Assembly (NCBI RefSeq): GCF_012396235.1
Contig: NZ_JAAXPA010000005.1
Span: forward strand, 285,781-349,780
Length of the DNA: 64,000 bases
Origin: Rhodococcus opacus
Lineage (GTDB): Bacteria > Actinomycetota > Actinomycetes > Mycobacteriales > Mycobacteriaceae
Direction: 5' to 3'
Of the stretch, positions 26,484 to 35,587 are shown in pieces (the stretch's first letter is position 1; every line of letters starts with the position of its first letter). Under the pieces are notes generated by a model. That model was not told the origin of the DNA. It did not search any database and worked only from the letters and a program-made list of their open reading frames with translations. A program made the position numbers and the translations under genes.

Positions 26484-27684
26484 CCGGCAGTTCGTGGACG
26501 CCGTAGATGTTCATGTCGGTCCTGAGTTTCACGTCGCCGGCGGGGACGGCGAGCTCCAGGGTCGGAAAGCGGCGCAGCAATCCCTCGAAGCCGGCGCGCA
26601 TCTCGACGCGGGCCAGCTGCTGGCCCAGGCACAGATGGACGCCGTGGCCGAGGGACAGGTGACCGCGGGCCTTGCGGCGGATGTCGAGGGTGTCGGGGTT
26701 GTCGAAGCGCTGGGGGTCGCGGTTGGCGGCCAGCAACGAGACGACTACCGTCGATCCCTTCCGGATCGTTTCACCGCCGAGTTCGATGTCCTCGGTGGCG
26801 TAGCGATAGAAGATGTCGGCAACGGACAGGTAGCGCAGGAGTTCCTCGACGGCGTCGGGGAGCAGGTCCGGGTCGGCGCGTAGTTCCGCCAGCTGCTCGG
26901 GGTTCTCCAGGAGCGCGAAGGTGCCCAGCGCCAGCATGTTGGCGGTGGTCTCGTGGCCGGCGAGCAGCAACAGGAAGGCGGCACCGGTCAGCTCCTCGAT
27001 GGTGAGGTCGTCGTCGCGGGCCAGATCGGACAGGATGTCGTCGCCGGGGGCGGCGCGTTTGCGCGTGACCAGTTCGGAAAGGTACGTGGTCAGTGCGATG
27101 TACGCGCCCATCTTCTCGTCGAGCGGCTGGTCCTTGATCAGGAACTTGGCGGAGTTGACCTGGAAGGTGTCCCGGTCCGCGTAGGGGACACCGAGCAGTT
27201 CGCAGATCACCAGCGAGGGCACCGGCAGCGCGAACTCTTTGACCAGGTCGACCGGCGGGGTCAGGCGCGCCATCTCGTCCAGCTGCCGCTCGGCCACGTC
27301 GATGATGTGGTCTTCGAGCTGCTTCATGCGTTTGACGGTGAAGGCGCCGGTGAGTGTGCGCCGCAGCCGGGTGTGGTCCGGCGGGTCCATGGCGATGAAC
27401 AGGCCCGGCACCTGCGGCGACGGCTCGGTGGCGACGGGCATGCCGGGAGTCTCGTACGGCACGTGGAGAATACCGATGTCCTGGCGGGAGCTGAACCGGG
27501 TGTCGGCCATGAGCCGGCGGACCGCGTCGTAGCCGGTGACGAGCCAGCCCTCGTGACCGTCGGGGAAGATCATGGGACTGACCGGGCGAGACTCGCGCAG
27601 CCGGGTGATCTGCTGGGGCGGGTCGAAGGGTCCCGCATCGCGCTCCATCGGGAGGCCGTACGGGATGGCGACCGTTCTACTCAT
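26458..27684 (-). CDS. cytochrome P450, CYP105-like
   Basis: A 408-aa soluble P450. It has the I-helix oxygen-binding motif LLAGHETTANML, the K-helix Glu-x-x-Arg (VEELLRY) and the haem-binding loop LSLGHGVHLCLGQQLAR with the axial Cys; the usual first Phe is Leu, as in some CYP105-type enzymes. The start ATG 27684 follows AAAGGA. It lies 71 bp downstream of the ABC exporter genes on the same strand and is probably part of that operon, so it may modify a compound the exporter handles. Redox partners are not nearby. Confidence 0.9.
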   Translation of the reverse strand: MSRTVAIPYGLPMERDAGPFDPPQQITRLRESRPVSPMIFPDGHEGWLVTGYDAVRRLMADTRFSSRQDIGILHVPYETPGMPVATEPSPQVPGLFIAMDPPDHTRLRRTLTGAFTVKRMKQLEDHIIDVAERQLDEMARLTPPVDLVKEFALPVPSLVICELLGVPYADRDTFQVNSAKFLIKDQPLDEKMGAYIALTTYLSELVTRKRAAPGDDILSDLARDDDLTIEELTGAAFLLLLAGHETTANMLALGTFALLENPEQLAELRADPDLLPDAVEELLRYLSVADIFYRYATEDIELGGETIRKGSTVVVSLLAANRDPQRFDNPDTLDIRRKARGHLSLGHGVHLCLGQQLARVEMRAGFEGLLRRFPTLELAVPAGDVKLRTDMNIYGVHELPVTWTETAR

Positions 27685-27755
27685 CGGATTTCCTTTCGTG
27701 ACGGTTGGTCTGTCGACGGCGGTGCTGCAGACCGGTTTGGCTCGGGGCCGTGCCG

Positions 27756-28586
27756 CTACCGCGAGTACTCGCGGTTGAAGAGCTTTTTCGACCAGAGGTA
27801 TCCGCCGAGGGTGATGAGGGCGCACCAGCCGAGCGCGATCCATGCGTTGTTCCCGATCGGGGTACCCATGAGCAGGCCGCGCAGGGTTTCGATGATCGGG
27901 GTGAACGGCTGGTACTCGGCGAACCAGCGCAGCCCGGCAGGCATGGAGTCGGTGGGGACGAACCCGCTGCCGAGGAAGGGCAGCAGGACCAGCGGCATAC
28001 CCACATTGCTCGCGGCCTCGACGGTCTTGCTCACCTGGCCGAGCGCGACGGAGAGCCAGACGAGCGCGAACGTCACCACCACCAGGAACCCGGCGGTGGC
28101 CAGCCACGCGCCCACCCCCGCGGTGGGCCGGAAGCCGACCAGCAGCGCCACGCCGATCACGATCGCGACGCTGAGCATCGCCTGGATCACGCTGCCCAGC
28201 ACGTGTCCGGTCAGCACCGAGACGCGGGCGATGTGCATGGTGCGGAACCGGGCGATGATGCCCTCGGTCATGTCCATCGCGACCGAGATCGCTGTCCCTT
28301 GCACCGCGGCCGTCACGGTCATCAGGATGATCGCGGGCACGACGTAGTTGACGTACTCGGCGCGCCCGCCGGACACCCCGCCGAGCCCTGCGCCCAACGT
28401 GCCGCCGAACACGTAGACGAACAGCAGCAGGAAGACGACCGGCATTCCGACGAGAGTCACGGTCATCGACGGGTACCGCAGCATGTGATTGAGGTTGCGG
28501 CGCAGCATCGTTGCCGAGTCGCGCAGCGGGTGGAACCGGAGGTCCGCCGGGGCCGGCCCGGCGAGAGTGGGGGCGGGGGCGCTCAT
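27756..28586 (-). CDS. ABC-2 type exporter permease, DrrB-like
   Basis: A 276-aa membrane protein with six hydrophobic helices and the ABC-2 permease signature (RFRTMHIARVSVLTGHVLGS; PFTPIIETLRGLLMG). It pairs with the ATPase gene upstream, whose stop overlaps its start (28583-28586, ATGA). DrrAB-type systems export drugs or lipids. There is no binding protein, consistent with export. Confidence 0.9.
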   Translation of the reverse strand: MSAPAPTLAGPAPADLRFHPLRDSATMLRRNLNHMLRYPSMTVTLVGMPVVFLLLFVYVFGGTLGAGLGGVSGGRAEYVNYVVPAIILMTVTAAVQGTAISVAMDMTEGIIARFRTMHIARVSVLTGHVLGSVIQAMLSVAIVIGVALLVGFRPTAGVGAWLATAGFLVVVTFALVWLSVALGQVSKTVEAASNVGMPLVLLPFLGSGFVPTDSMPAGLRWFAEYQPFTPIIETLRGLLMGTPIGNNAWIALGWCALITLGGYLWSKKLFNREYSR

Positions 28587-29539
28587 GAGGTCACCTTCTC
28601 GTTGTGGGGGTTGCCGGTGAGGGCGAGGAAGACGTCGTCGAGATCGGGGGTGTGCACGGACAGCTCGTCGACCTCGATGGCCTCGTCGTCGAGCCGGTCG
28701 ATCAGAGTCTTGAGCGAGCGGAGGCTGCCGTCGCTGGGCACACGGAGGGCGAGCGCGTCGGGGTCGCGCGCGACCTGGTCGAGGACCCGCTCGGCCGCTT
28801 CGAGGCCGCGCGGGTCGGCGAACTGCAGGCGGACGTGGCTCCCGGGGATGCGGCGCTTGAGCTCGTCCGCGGTTCCCTCGGCGACCAGGCGGCCGTGGTC
28901 GAGGACCGCGATCCGGTCGGACAGTTCGTCGGCCTCCTCCAGGTACTGGGTGGTCAGGAAGATGGTGACGCCGGTTGCCACCAGGTCCCGGACGATCTGC
29001 CACATGGCCCGGCGGCTGCGTGGGTCCAGGCCGGTGGTCGGCTCGTCGAGGAAGATCACGCGCGGGCTGCCGACCAGGGTCATCGCGAGGTCGAGCCGCC
29101 GCCGCATGCCTCCGGAGTATGTCGAGACCGGCTTCGAGGCCGCATCGACCAGGTCGAACTGTTCGAGCAGCTGGGCGACGCGCCGCCGGCCGTCGCTGCG
29201 GGCGAGGTGGTGCAGATCCGCCATCAGCAGCAGGTTCTCCCTGCCGGTGAGCAGGTTGTCCACCGCGGAGAACTGGCCGGTGACACCGATTGCGGCGCGC
29301 ACCGCGTCGGATTCGCGGGTGAGGTCGTGGCCGGCGACGCGGGCGTCACCGGCGTCGGCGCTGATCAAGGTGGACAGGATGTTGACCGTGGTGGTCTTCC
29401 CGGCGCCGTTCGCGCCGAGCAGGGAGAAGACCGTTCCCTGCGGGACGGTCAGATCGATGCCGTCGAGCACGACGTGGTCGCCGAACGACTTGCGCAACCC
29501 GGTCACCGCGATGGCCGGCTGAGATTGCCTGGTGGTCAT
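28583..29539 (-). CDS. ABC exporter ATP-binding protein, DrrA-like
   Basis: A 318-aa ATPase: Walker A GANGAGKTT, Q-loop, signature YSGGMRRRLD, Walker B VIFLDEPTTGLD and a C-terminal extension typical of DrrA/CcmA-type daunorubicin-resistance subunits. It energises the permease encoded next. The start ATG 29539 follows GAAAGGGAAACC. It lies 30 bp after the DUF4097 gene in the operon. Confidence 0.92.
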   Translation of the reverse strand: MTTRQSQPAIAVTGLRKSFGDHVVLDGIDLTVPQGTVFSLLGANGAGKTTTVNILSTLISADAGDARVAGHDLTRESDAVRAAIGVTGQFSAVDNLLTGRENLLLMADLHHLARSDGRRRVAQLLEQFDLVDAASKPVSTYSGGMRRRLDLAMTLVGSPRVIFLDEPTTGLDPRSRRAMWQIVRDLVATGVTIFLTTQYLEEADELSDRIAVLDHGRLVAEGTADELKRRIPGSHVRLQFADPRGLEAAERVLDQVARDPDALALRVPSDGSLRSLKTLIDRLDDEAIEVDELSVHTPDLDDVFLALTGNPHNEKVTS

Positions 29540-29569
29540 GGTTTCCCTTTCTCGAGGTCCAGAAGTGGA

Positions 29570-30415
29570 TCAGGAACGACGGATCGTGATGCCGCCGAAA
29601 GAGGTGTGCGCGCGGACCTCGACGGTCTCGTCGGACGCCTCGGGCCGGGTGGTGTTGTCCAGCAGGTTGCGTACCTGCCCGAACTTGGTGTTCACCTCGA
29701 GCCAGGCGGCGGTGCCCTCGGCGATGCCGATCTCCAGGTCGCCCATCGCGGTCCCGAGCTCGACCGAACCGCGGGCCACTTCGCCGAGGCGAATGCTGCC
29801 GTTGGACGTCTTCGACTCGACACTCGCGCCGGCCCGGTCGACGGAGATGTCGCCGTTCGCCGAGCGCACATGGACGTCGCCGGTGACCGCGGCGATCGCG
29901 GTGTCACCGTTGGAGTTCTTGACGATTGCGGAGCCTTCGATCTCGCCGATGCGGACCTTCCCGGAGCCGGTGCGGATCTCGGCGTTGCCCGCGACGCCGT
30001 CCGCGGTGACGTGACCGGCCGCGGTGTCCACACGCAACGGACCGGTCTGCTCGAGCCGGACGTTCCCGGTGGAGGTCTTGAACCGGCACTGCCCGAGCCG
30101 GCCCGTGCCGCTGAGGTCTCCTACCTGCACCTCGCCGGAAACCTGCGAACCGCTGGGCAGGTCGATGGACACCTCCACCGACCTGGACTTGCGGGAGAAG
30201 TCGAGTACGCGCGCTTTCGGTCCCATGACCTGGAGCACGCCGTTCGCGTAGTCGACGCGGACCCGCTGGGCGGCCTGCACGTCCGACTCATCGGATTCGT
30301 CGCTCGGGCGCACGTCGACGGTGGTGTCGGTGCGGTCGCTCGCGGTGATCCGCACATTGCCGACGCCGAGTTCGAGCGTGACGGAAATCGGTTCGGGTGT
30401 ATCGAAATTGGGCAT
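29570..30415 (-). CDS. DUF4097-type beta-helix protein
   Basis: A 281-aa protein without signal peptide, made of repeated short beta strands with Gly-Asn/Asp turns (GNVRI, GDVHVRSANGDI, TSNGSIRLGEV), the pattern of DUF4097/LiaG-like adhesin-type beta helices. Its role is unknown. DUF4097 proteins are often encoded between an RHH regulator and DrrAB-like exporters in actinobacteria, exactly the arrangement here. Confidence 0.8.
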   Translation of the reverse strand: MPNFDTPEPISVTLELGVGNVRITASDRTDTTVDVRPSDESDESDVQAAQRVRVDYANGVLQVMGPKARVLDFSRKSRSVEVSIDLPSGSQVSGEVQVGDLSGTGRLGQCRFKTSTGNVRLEQTGPLRVDTAAGHVTADGVAGNAEIRTGSGKVRIGEIEGSAIVKNSNGDTAIAAVTGDVHVRSANGDISVDRAGASVESKTSNGSIRLGEVARGSVELGTAMGDLEIGIAEGTAAWLEVNTKFGQVRNLLDNTTRPEASDETVEVRAHTSFGGITIRRS

Positions 30416-30488
30416 AGCTGTCCCCTCGGGATGAGTTGGTGAAACATCCCCGCAGGTCGGGGACGTGGTGTGGTGGTGGGCGGTGTGG

Positions 30489-31004
30489 CTAGCGCACCCA
30501 GCCGGTGAGGCTCTGCTTGGTCTGTTTGCCGCGCTGCTGGGCGTGCTGGACGCGGTCCGGTTGCTGCAGCGCGGTCGAGGCCGCGCGGACCAGCCAGGCG
30601 TTGACCGAGCGGCCCTCGTTGGCTGCGGCCTCCTCGACCGCGGCCTTGAGCTGTTCGGGGAGGCGCACGTTGATCCGCGCGGTCGGGCCGTCCTCGGCGA
30701 TCGGTGTGCCGCCGTCGGCCGGTGCCGCATCGTCCTCGGCCGCTTCCTCGATCGGCTCGGCGGGCCGTGCGGTCACGACGAAGTTCGGGTCGCGTCCGCG
30801 CAGGCGCAGCTCCACCGATCCCGGGGCCAGATCTTGGGTGATCTCGTCCGTGGCGGCGGACAGTGCGTCCAGCAACGTCATCCGGATCGCAGACTCGAGC
30901 GACCCGGTCAGGCGCTCGACCAACGCACGGGATTCGTCACCGCCGGCTTCGGCGAGGGTGGCGAATTCACGTCCGAGGTTGCTCACATACGGTGTCAAAT
31001 CCAT
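30489..31004 (-). CDS. ribbon-helix-helix (Arc/HicB-type) regulator
   Basis: A 171-aa protein with an all-helical N-terminus, an acidic linker and a C-terminal RHH domain at about residues 109-150 (ARINVRLPEQLKAAVEEAAA, then GRSVNAWLVRAA). The start ATG 31004 is chosen because the upstream extension reads through the operator repeats. It heads the DUF4097-exporter-P450 operon and probably represses it by binding the repeats at 31004-31078. Confidence 0.8.
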   Translation of the reverse strand: MDLTPYVSNLGREFATLAEAGGDESRALVERLTGSLESAIRMTLLDALSAATDEITQDLAPGSVELRLRGRDPNFVVTARPAEPIEEAAEDDAAPADGGTPIAEDGPTARINVRLPEQLKAAVEEAAANEGRSVNAWLVRAASTALQQPDRVQHAQQRGKQTKQSLTGWVR

Positions 31005-31078
31005 GGTGCCATCGTGGCACAACAATGGCATCACCACAAGGGTTAAGTGGCTCAAATGTGGTGCCACATGGCATCACC
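31004..31078. promoter_or_regulatory. paired operator repeats for the RHH regulator
   Basis: TGGTGCCA occurs at 31004-31011 and 31059-31066, and TGGCATCACC at 31026-31035 and 31069-31078. The second element is close to the reverse complement of the first, so there are two composite inverted sites about 43-55 bp apart. One abuts the start codon of the RHH gene, which suits autoregulation. Confidence 0.55.
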
Positions 31079-31229
31079 TGGCCGTTCTGGGATGAAAAGT
31101 GCTGGTTGTTGCCGCTCGACCAGCCGATCGGATAACGGCCGGAACCTCCCTGGGCAACGACGGTCTGCGCCTAGAATCCCAGTGAGCAGCGACTCCCACT
31201 CGACCTCTGCGTACGAAGGGATCGACCCC

Positions 31230-32417
31230 ATGAGCTTGTCGACTCGTAGCCGGCTGCGTCGAACGGCCACCGCGCTCAGCATCGTTCTTGCCCTCGCCAC
31301 CGTTTCGTGCGGATCGGACGGTCGCAGCGGCGAACAGCAATCAGCGGAAAACGGTCCCGACGTCGCGCACACCGATGATCCCAACGCCGACAAGATCGTC
31401 GCTATCGTTCGCGACAAGCTGACGGAGCTCGATCTCAGCGGCGCCGTATTCGGCGTGTGGCGCGGCGACGAGGAGATCGCCGCCGGGGCGGTGGGGGAGT
31501 CTCCGCTCGGCGTTCCCGCGACGCGTGACATGCAATTGCGAGTCGGCCAGCCGATGGAACCGATGCTGTCGACAATTCTGCTGCAGCTGGGCGAGGCCGG
31601 AACGCTGAGCCTGGACGAGCCGATCGCCAAGTGGGTGCCCGACTTTCCGCGAGCCGACAAGATCACCCCGCGGATGCTCGCCAACAGCACCACCGGCATT
31701 TCGGACTACGTGACCAACCCCGATTTCCTGAAGATCTTCTACGCAAATCCGATCAAAGGCTTTACGTCTCAGGAGATCTTCGACTTGGCGAACGCCCGCC
31801 CGCCGCTGTTCGAACCGGGAACCAGCTTTGCCTACGCGCACAGCGACCTGTGCCTGCTCGGTGTGGTACTCGAGAAGGCGGCGGGAAAGCCGTTGGGCGA
31901 CCTCCTGAAGGAGCGGATCTTCACGCCGCTGGGGATGGACGCGAGCAGCGTGGTGCTGACACCCCAGATGAGTGAACCGATCCTGCACGGCTATACCAAC
32001 GAACGTGGCGTCTTCGAGGACTCCACGTTCTGGAATCCCACGGCGTTCCTCAACAGCGGCAACATGAACTCGACGGTGGCCGAAGTCGCGCGGTGGGTTC
32101 GTGCGCTCGGCACCGGCGAACTCCTGTCCGACACGGCGTTCACGGAGATGATGGCGGACAAGACCGCCGGGCTGGGCCCGCTGACTGCGGACAAGTACTT
32201 CGCATTCGGAACCGTTCACCTGGGCAGTTGGCTGCTCATGAACCCGGCATTCGGGGGCTACAACGGCATCGCCCTCTACGAAACGGAGTCGAAGACCACG
32301 ATCGTCGTCTACGCCACGCTCGGACCGACGGCCAATGCCAACGCCAATAACACTGTGCCGATCGGCAAGGAGATCGGTGCACTCCTCTTCCCTGACAACC
32401 CGCCGAAGGTGCCCTGA
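31230..32417 (+). CDS. lipoprotein with degenerate beta-lactamase/penicillin-binding fold
   Basis: A 395-aa exported lipoprotein (signal segment 10-26, lipobox Cys27). The body aligns in my reading with class C beta-lactamase/esterase proteins (GTLSLDEPIAKWVPDFP, FEPGTSFAYAHSDLCLLG, IFTPLGMD). The catalytic Ser-x-x-Lys is replaced by Gln107-Pro-Met-Glu110 after LRVG, the Tyr-x-Asn motif reads Tyr-Ala-His, and the usual His-x-Gly is not seen. It therefore looks like a non-catalytic binding or scaffold protein. The ATG at 31230 places the signal peptide correctly. Confidence 0.82.
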   Translation: MSLSTRSRLRRTATALSIVLALATVSCGSDGRSGEQQSAENGPDVAHTDDPNADKIVAIVRDKLTELDLSGAVFGVWRGDEEIAAGAVGESPLGVPATRDMQLRVGQPMEPMLSTILLQLGEAGTLSLDEPIAKWVPDFPRADKITPRMLANSTTGISDYVTNPDFLKIFYANPIKGFTSQEIFDLANARPPLFEPGTSFAYAHSDLCLLGVVLEKAAGKPLGDLLKERIFTPLGMDASSVVLTPQMSEPILHGYTNERGVFEDSTFWNPTAFLNSGNMNSTVAEVARWVRALGTGELLSDTAFTEMMADKTAGLGPLTADKYFAFGTVHLGSWLLMNPAFGGYNGIALYETESKTTIVVYATLGPTANANANNTVPIGKEIGALLFPDNPPKVP

Positions 32418-32456
32418 TCGAACCGGCACCGGCGTGGTCGCCGGACCGTTCGTGGT

Positions 32457-32826
32457 CTAGTGCGACTTTCGCCAGAACAGATTGTGGCCGGACGTCCTTG
32501 CCCTGGGCCGCATCCCGCGCCTGATCGAGGACCGTTGCGGGATCGGCGTCGACGAAGTGGAACGTGGTGTCGCCGAGGGTGAACGACGGACGGGTGTGGT
32601 GGGTCAACACGAACACCGGAGTGTGGAACGGAGGCTCGTCACCCCACCAGCCGCGCCAGCCGTGGTCGTGCCAGGGACCGCGCTGCGGGCCGAATTTGTT
32701 GCGGCCCATGAACTCGGCGCCGATGTTGCGGGTGAAGTCCCGCGTGAAGTAGTCGTCGAGGCCGCGGCTTCCGCCGGGGTCGGTTCGCATGGGCCAGCTC
32801 GCCGTGGCACCGGCCCAGGCGAACAT
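32457..32826 (-). pseudogene. dihydrofolate-reductase/RibD-like protein fragment
   Basis: The frame contains a typical middle part of the DHFR-like RibD-C family (FMGRNKFGPQRGPW, WRGWWGDEPPFHTPVFVLTH and a TTFHFV strand). It lacks the N-terminal substrate strand and, after GKDVR at about 32488, the Gly-rich cofactor segment and the rest of the domain. Similarity stops at both ends without normal start or end. It lies next to a decayed gntR gene. Confidence 0.65.
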
Positions 32827-32889
32827 TTTCCCAGGGTCGGTGTGTCCTCCTGCGCTCTCGATGATCGGTGAGATCCGTTGTCGCTGGCG

Positions 32890-33465
32890 CTAACCGGCAT
32901 CCTGTTGAGCGGCGAGTTGAATCCTGATCCGCGACGTCATCGATCAACGATTCATTGTTGACGGCGACCGCGGCGTCGGCGTCACCCTTGCGGGCGGCCT
33001 CGACGAGACGTTCCTGGTACCTCCACAACGAGTCGTCTCCCGCCGTGTCCAGGGTGCCCTGCGCGCCGACGATCTTGTAGGCGCGGCAGTGCTGCCACAG
33101 GGAACGGATGGAATCGACGAGCACGGGGTTCGCTGCCGCCTCGTAGAGAATGGTCAACAGTGCCTCGTCGTGATCGAGAAGCGCCACCACCCGCCGTTCG
33201 GCGATGGCGGCCCGCATGAGTTCGTACTCGGTCTGCATCCGGTCGACGTCGGCGGGGCCGATCTGCTGGGCGCCCAATCGTGGGCCTCCACCTCGAGCAA
33301 CCGGCGGACGTCGTAGACATGCACCAGTTCGGCCAGGGTCAGGCCTTTCACGACCGCGCCCTTGTGGGGGACACGCTCGGCCAGACCGGCTTCCTCGAGC
33401 CGTCGGATCGTCTCGTAGACCTGGTCGGTCAACAGGGACGTTTCGGCGCGCTTGGTCACTACCAC
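32890..33465 (-). pseudogene. GntR/FadR-family regulator with deletion and frameshifts
   Basis: From GTG 33465 the frame reads an FCD-type GntR N-terminus (LLTDQVYETIRR), then jumps to RLEEAGLAERVPHKGAVV: about 35 codons containing the DNA-recognition helix are missing. Near 33268-33278 the frame breaks, and the FCD domain continues in another frame (QQIGPADVDRMQ to NNESLIDD). A third frame restores the probable C-terminus (LAAQQDAG, stop at 32890-32892). At least one deletion and two frameshifts make it non-functional. Confidence 0.75.
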
Positions 33466-33621
33466 AGCTCACATATAAACCGCACGAGGGGCGCAGCCGT
33501 GTGCCAGACGACCTGCGCGAGTCTGCGAGCCGCGGTCCACACCGATGCCCGCGACACACCGGCAGCCTGAGTTGGTCGTGCGTCCAGAGCGTTTACGCTC
33601 GTCAGAGGTGCTCGGGGCGGA

Positions 33622-35454
33622 GTGACGGACGGCGGGTGGGCTGTGAAACACAGGGCGCGTAGATCGACTCTGGCGGTGGTGACGGCGGCGGCCGCGGTAC
33701 TGACACCGATCGCGGCGGCGGCTCCGGCGACAGCCGATCCGCTCGGTTTCACGAAGACCACGCTCCATTTCCAGGTTCTCGTCGGACCGAACCGAGACGA
33801 GCCGTGCGACGTGATCGGCGACGTGTACAAGCCCGATTCGGCGTCGGCGTCGAATCGGGTGCCCGCCGTCCTCACCACCAACGGCTTCGGCGGTTCCAAG
33901 AATGACCAGGCCGGTATCGCCTCGTTCCTCGCGTCCCGCGGTTACGCGGTGCTCGCGTACTCCGGGCTGGGCTTCGGCGGTTCCGGCTGCAAGATCCACA
34001 TGGACAATCCCGAGCACGACGGGCGAGCGGCGAGTGAACTGGTGAGCTTCCTCGGTGGACGCGACGGGATGGCGTTCGTCGATACCGCGCACACCGTCCC
34101 CGTCCCCGGTCTCGACTACGTGGTGCAGGACGCGACCGCGCACCACGGCGCCGCCGAGGCGCACGATCCGCGGGTCGGCATGGTCGGCGGCTCCTACGGT
34201 GGGGCCGTGCAGTTCGCCGCGGCCTCGGTGGACCCCCGGATCGACACGATCATCCCGATGATCACCTGGAACGACCTCAGCTACTCGCTCGCGCCCAACG
34301 GCACCGACCAGACGACCGGGGTCAGCACGTCGATTCCCGGGGCGTCGAAGGTGGTGTGGTCGCTCATGTTCGGGGCCATCGGCGCGACCAACCCCCGGGC
34401 GGAGGGCTACGCGCAGGACCCCGCGCGGGCCTTCGGTTGCCCCAATTTCGCCGACCCCGCGTGCCCCGCACTGGCGCAGTCCGCGGTGCAGGGCTACCCG
34501 GACCCGGGGTCCGTCGAGTTCCTGCGCCAGTCGTCCGTGGTGTCGTACGCGGACCGGGTGAAGATCCCGGTGTTGATCATGCAGGGACAGCAGGACACCC
34601 TGTTCGACCTCAACGAATCGACGGCCACGTTCGAGACCCTGCAGGCGCAGGGCAACGACGTGAAGATGATCTGGCACAGCTGGGGTCATTCCGATCTCAC
34701 TCCCGCCGAGGGGGAGATCAGCATGAAGAATCCGAACCCCGACACCCAGTACGAGACGGGCCGGATGGTCGACTGGTTCGACCACTATCTGAAGGACAGC
34801 GAGGTCGACACCGGGCCGGTGTTCAGCTACTTCCGCAACTGGGTCGACTACACCGGCAACGCCGCACCCGCGTACGCCGAATCCTCGGATGTCTCGGTGG
34901 GCCAGGACTATTCGCTCTACCTCTCCGGCGACGGCGCACTCACCGACCGCCTCGACGGCATCGTTCCCGGTGCACAGACGCTGAACACGCTGCCGGTCGG
35001 CCTCCCCACCGACCGGGAAGCGCCGGACACCCGGCCGGAGAATCAGGTCCCGCAGGGCGTGGTCCCCGGCACCCAGGCCGAATGGTCGTCCGTCATCCTC
35101 GGCGCCCCGGTGGACGTGGTCGGAGCCCCGACGCTCGACGTCCGCGTCACGGCCGCACCCGCGGTCGCCGGTGTCGAGGATTCGGTCGTGGTCTTCGCGA
35201 AGCTGTACGACGTGGCTCCCGACGGCACGGAAACGCTGATCAACGGACAGGTCGCGCCGGTGCGCATCGTGGCACCCGGTGAGCCCGTCCGCGTCACGAT
35301 GCCGGCCATCGTCCACCGCTTCGATGAGGGCCACCGCGTACGCCTCGTGGTATCCGGGGGAGACCCGAGCTTCCGTGGAAGTCTCGTGCCGCACCAGGTC
35401 ACCATCGCCTCGGGTGATCCGGGTCAGGCGCTGATGCTGCCCGTGACCGGCTGA
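33622..35454 (+). CDS. secreted CocE/X-prolyl dipeptidyl-peptidase-like hydrolase
   Basis: A 610-aa exported protein with a signal peptide (about residues 10-38, ending APATA). An alpha/beta hydrolase core follows with nucleophile Ser191 in GGSYGG, catalytic Asp/His regions ([16 protein letters not shown]), and a C-terminal jelly-roll like X-Pro dipeptidyl-peptidases (about residues 430-605). It hydrolyses peptides or esters outside the cell. GTG 33622 or GTG 33643 could start it; both keep the signal peptide. Confidence 0.88.
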   Translation: MTDGGWAVKHRARRSTLAVVTAAAAVLTPIAAAAPATADPLGFTKTTLHFQVLVGPNRDEPCDVIGDVYKPDSASASNRVPAVLTTNGFGGSKNDQAGIASFLASRGYAVLAYSGLGFGGSGCKIHMDNPEHDGRAASELVSFLGGRDGMAFVDTAHTVPVPGLDYVVQDATAHHGAAEAHDPRVGMVGGSYGGAVQFAAASVDPRIDTIIPMITWNDLSYSLAPNGTDQTTGVSTSIPGASKVVWSLMFGAIGATNPRAEGYAQDPARAFGCPNFADPACPALAQSAVQGYPDPGSVEFLRQSSVVSYADRVKIPVLIMQGQQDTLFDLNESTATFETLQAQGNDVKMIWHSWGHSDLTPAEGEISMKNPNPDTQYETGRMVDWFDHYLKDSEVDTGPVFSYFRNWVDYTGNAAPAYAESSDVSVGQDYSLYLSGDGALTDRLDGIVPGAQTLNTLPVGLPTDREAPDTRPENQVPQGVVPGTQAEWSSVILGAPVDVVGAPTLDVRVTAAPAVAGVEDSVVVFAKLYDVAPDGTETLINGQVAPVRIVAPGEPVRVTMPAIVHRFDEGHRVRLVVSGGDPSFRGSLVPHQVTIASGDPGQALMLPVTG

Positions 35455-35587
35455 GGTCGGGCCCCGTCCGGACGCGAGTCGTCACGAACGAGTGATTGAC
35501 ATCACACGAGGAGCGGGCTCACACTGGAACCCTCAATTGAACCCGATGTCAAGATCAATTGCATCGGCTGGTGGAGAGGAACCGCAG

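Noticed and set aside
26953..30442. Several long plus-strand ORFs opposite the P450 and ABC exporter genes
   Set aside because: Low-complexity Arg/Asp/Gly or Ser/Arg antisense translations without motifs.
32890..33465. Two separate small regulators on the minus strand
   Set aside because: The pieces are consecutive parts of one FCD-type GntR protein in three frames, so a single broken gene is the simpler reading.
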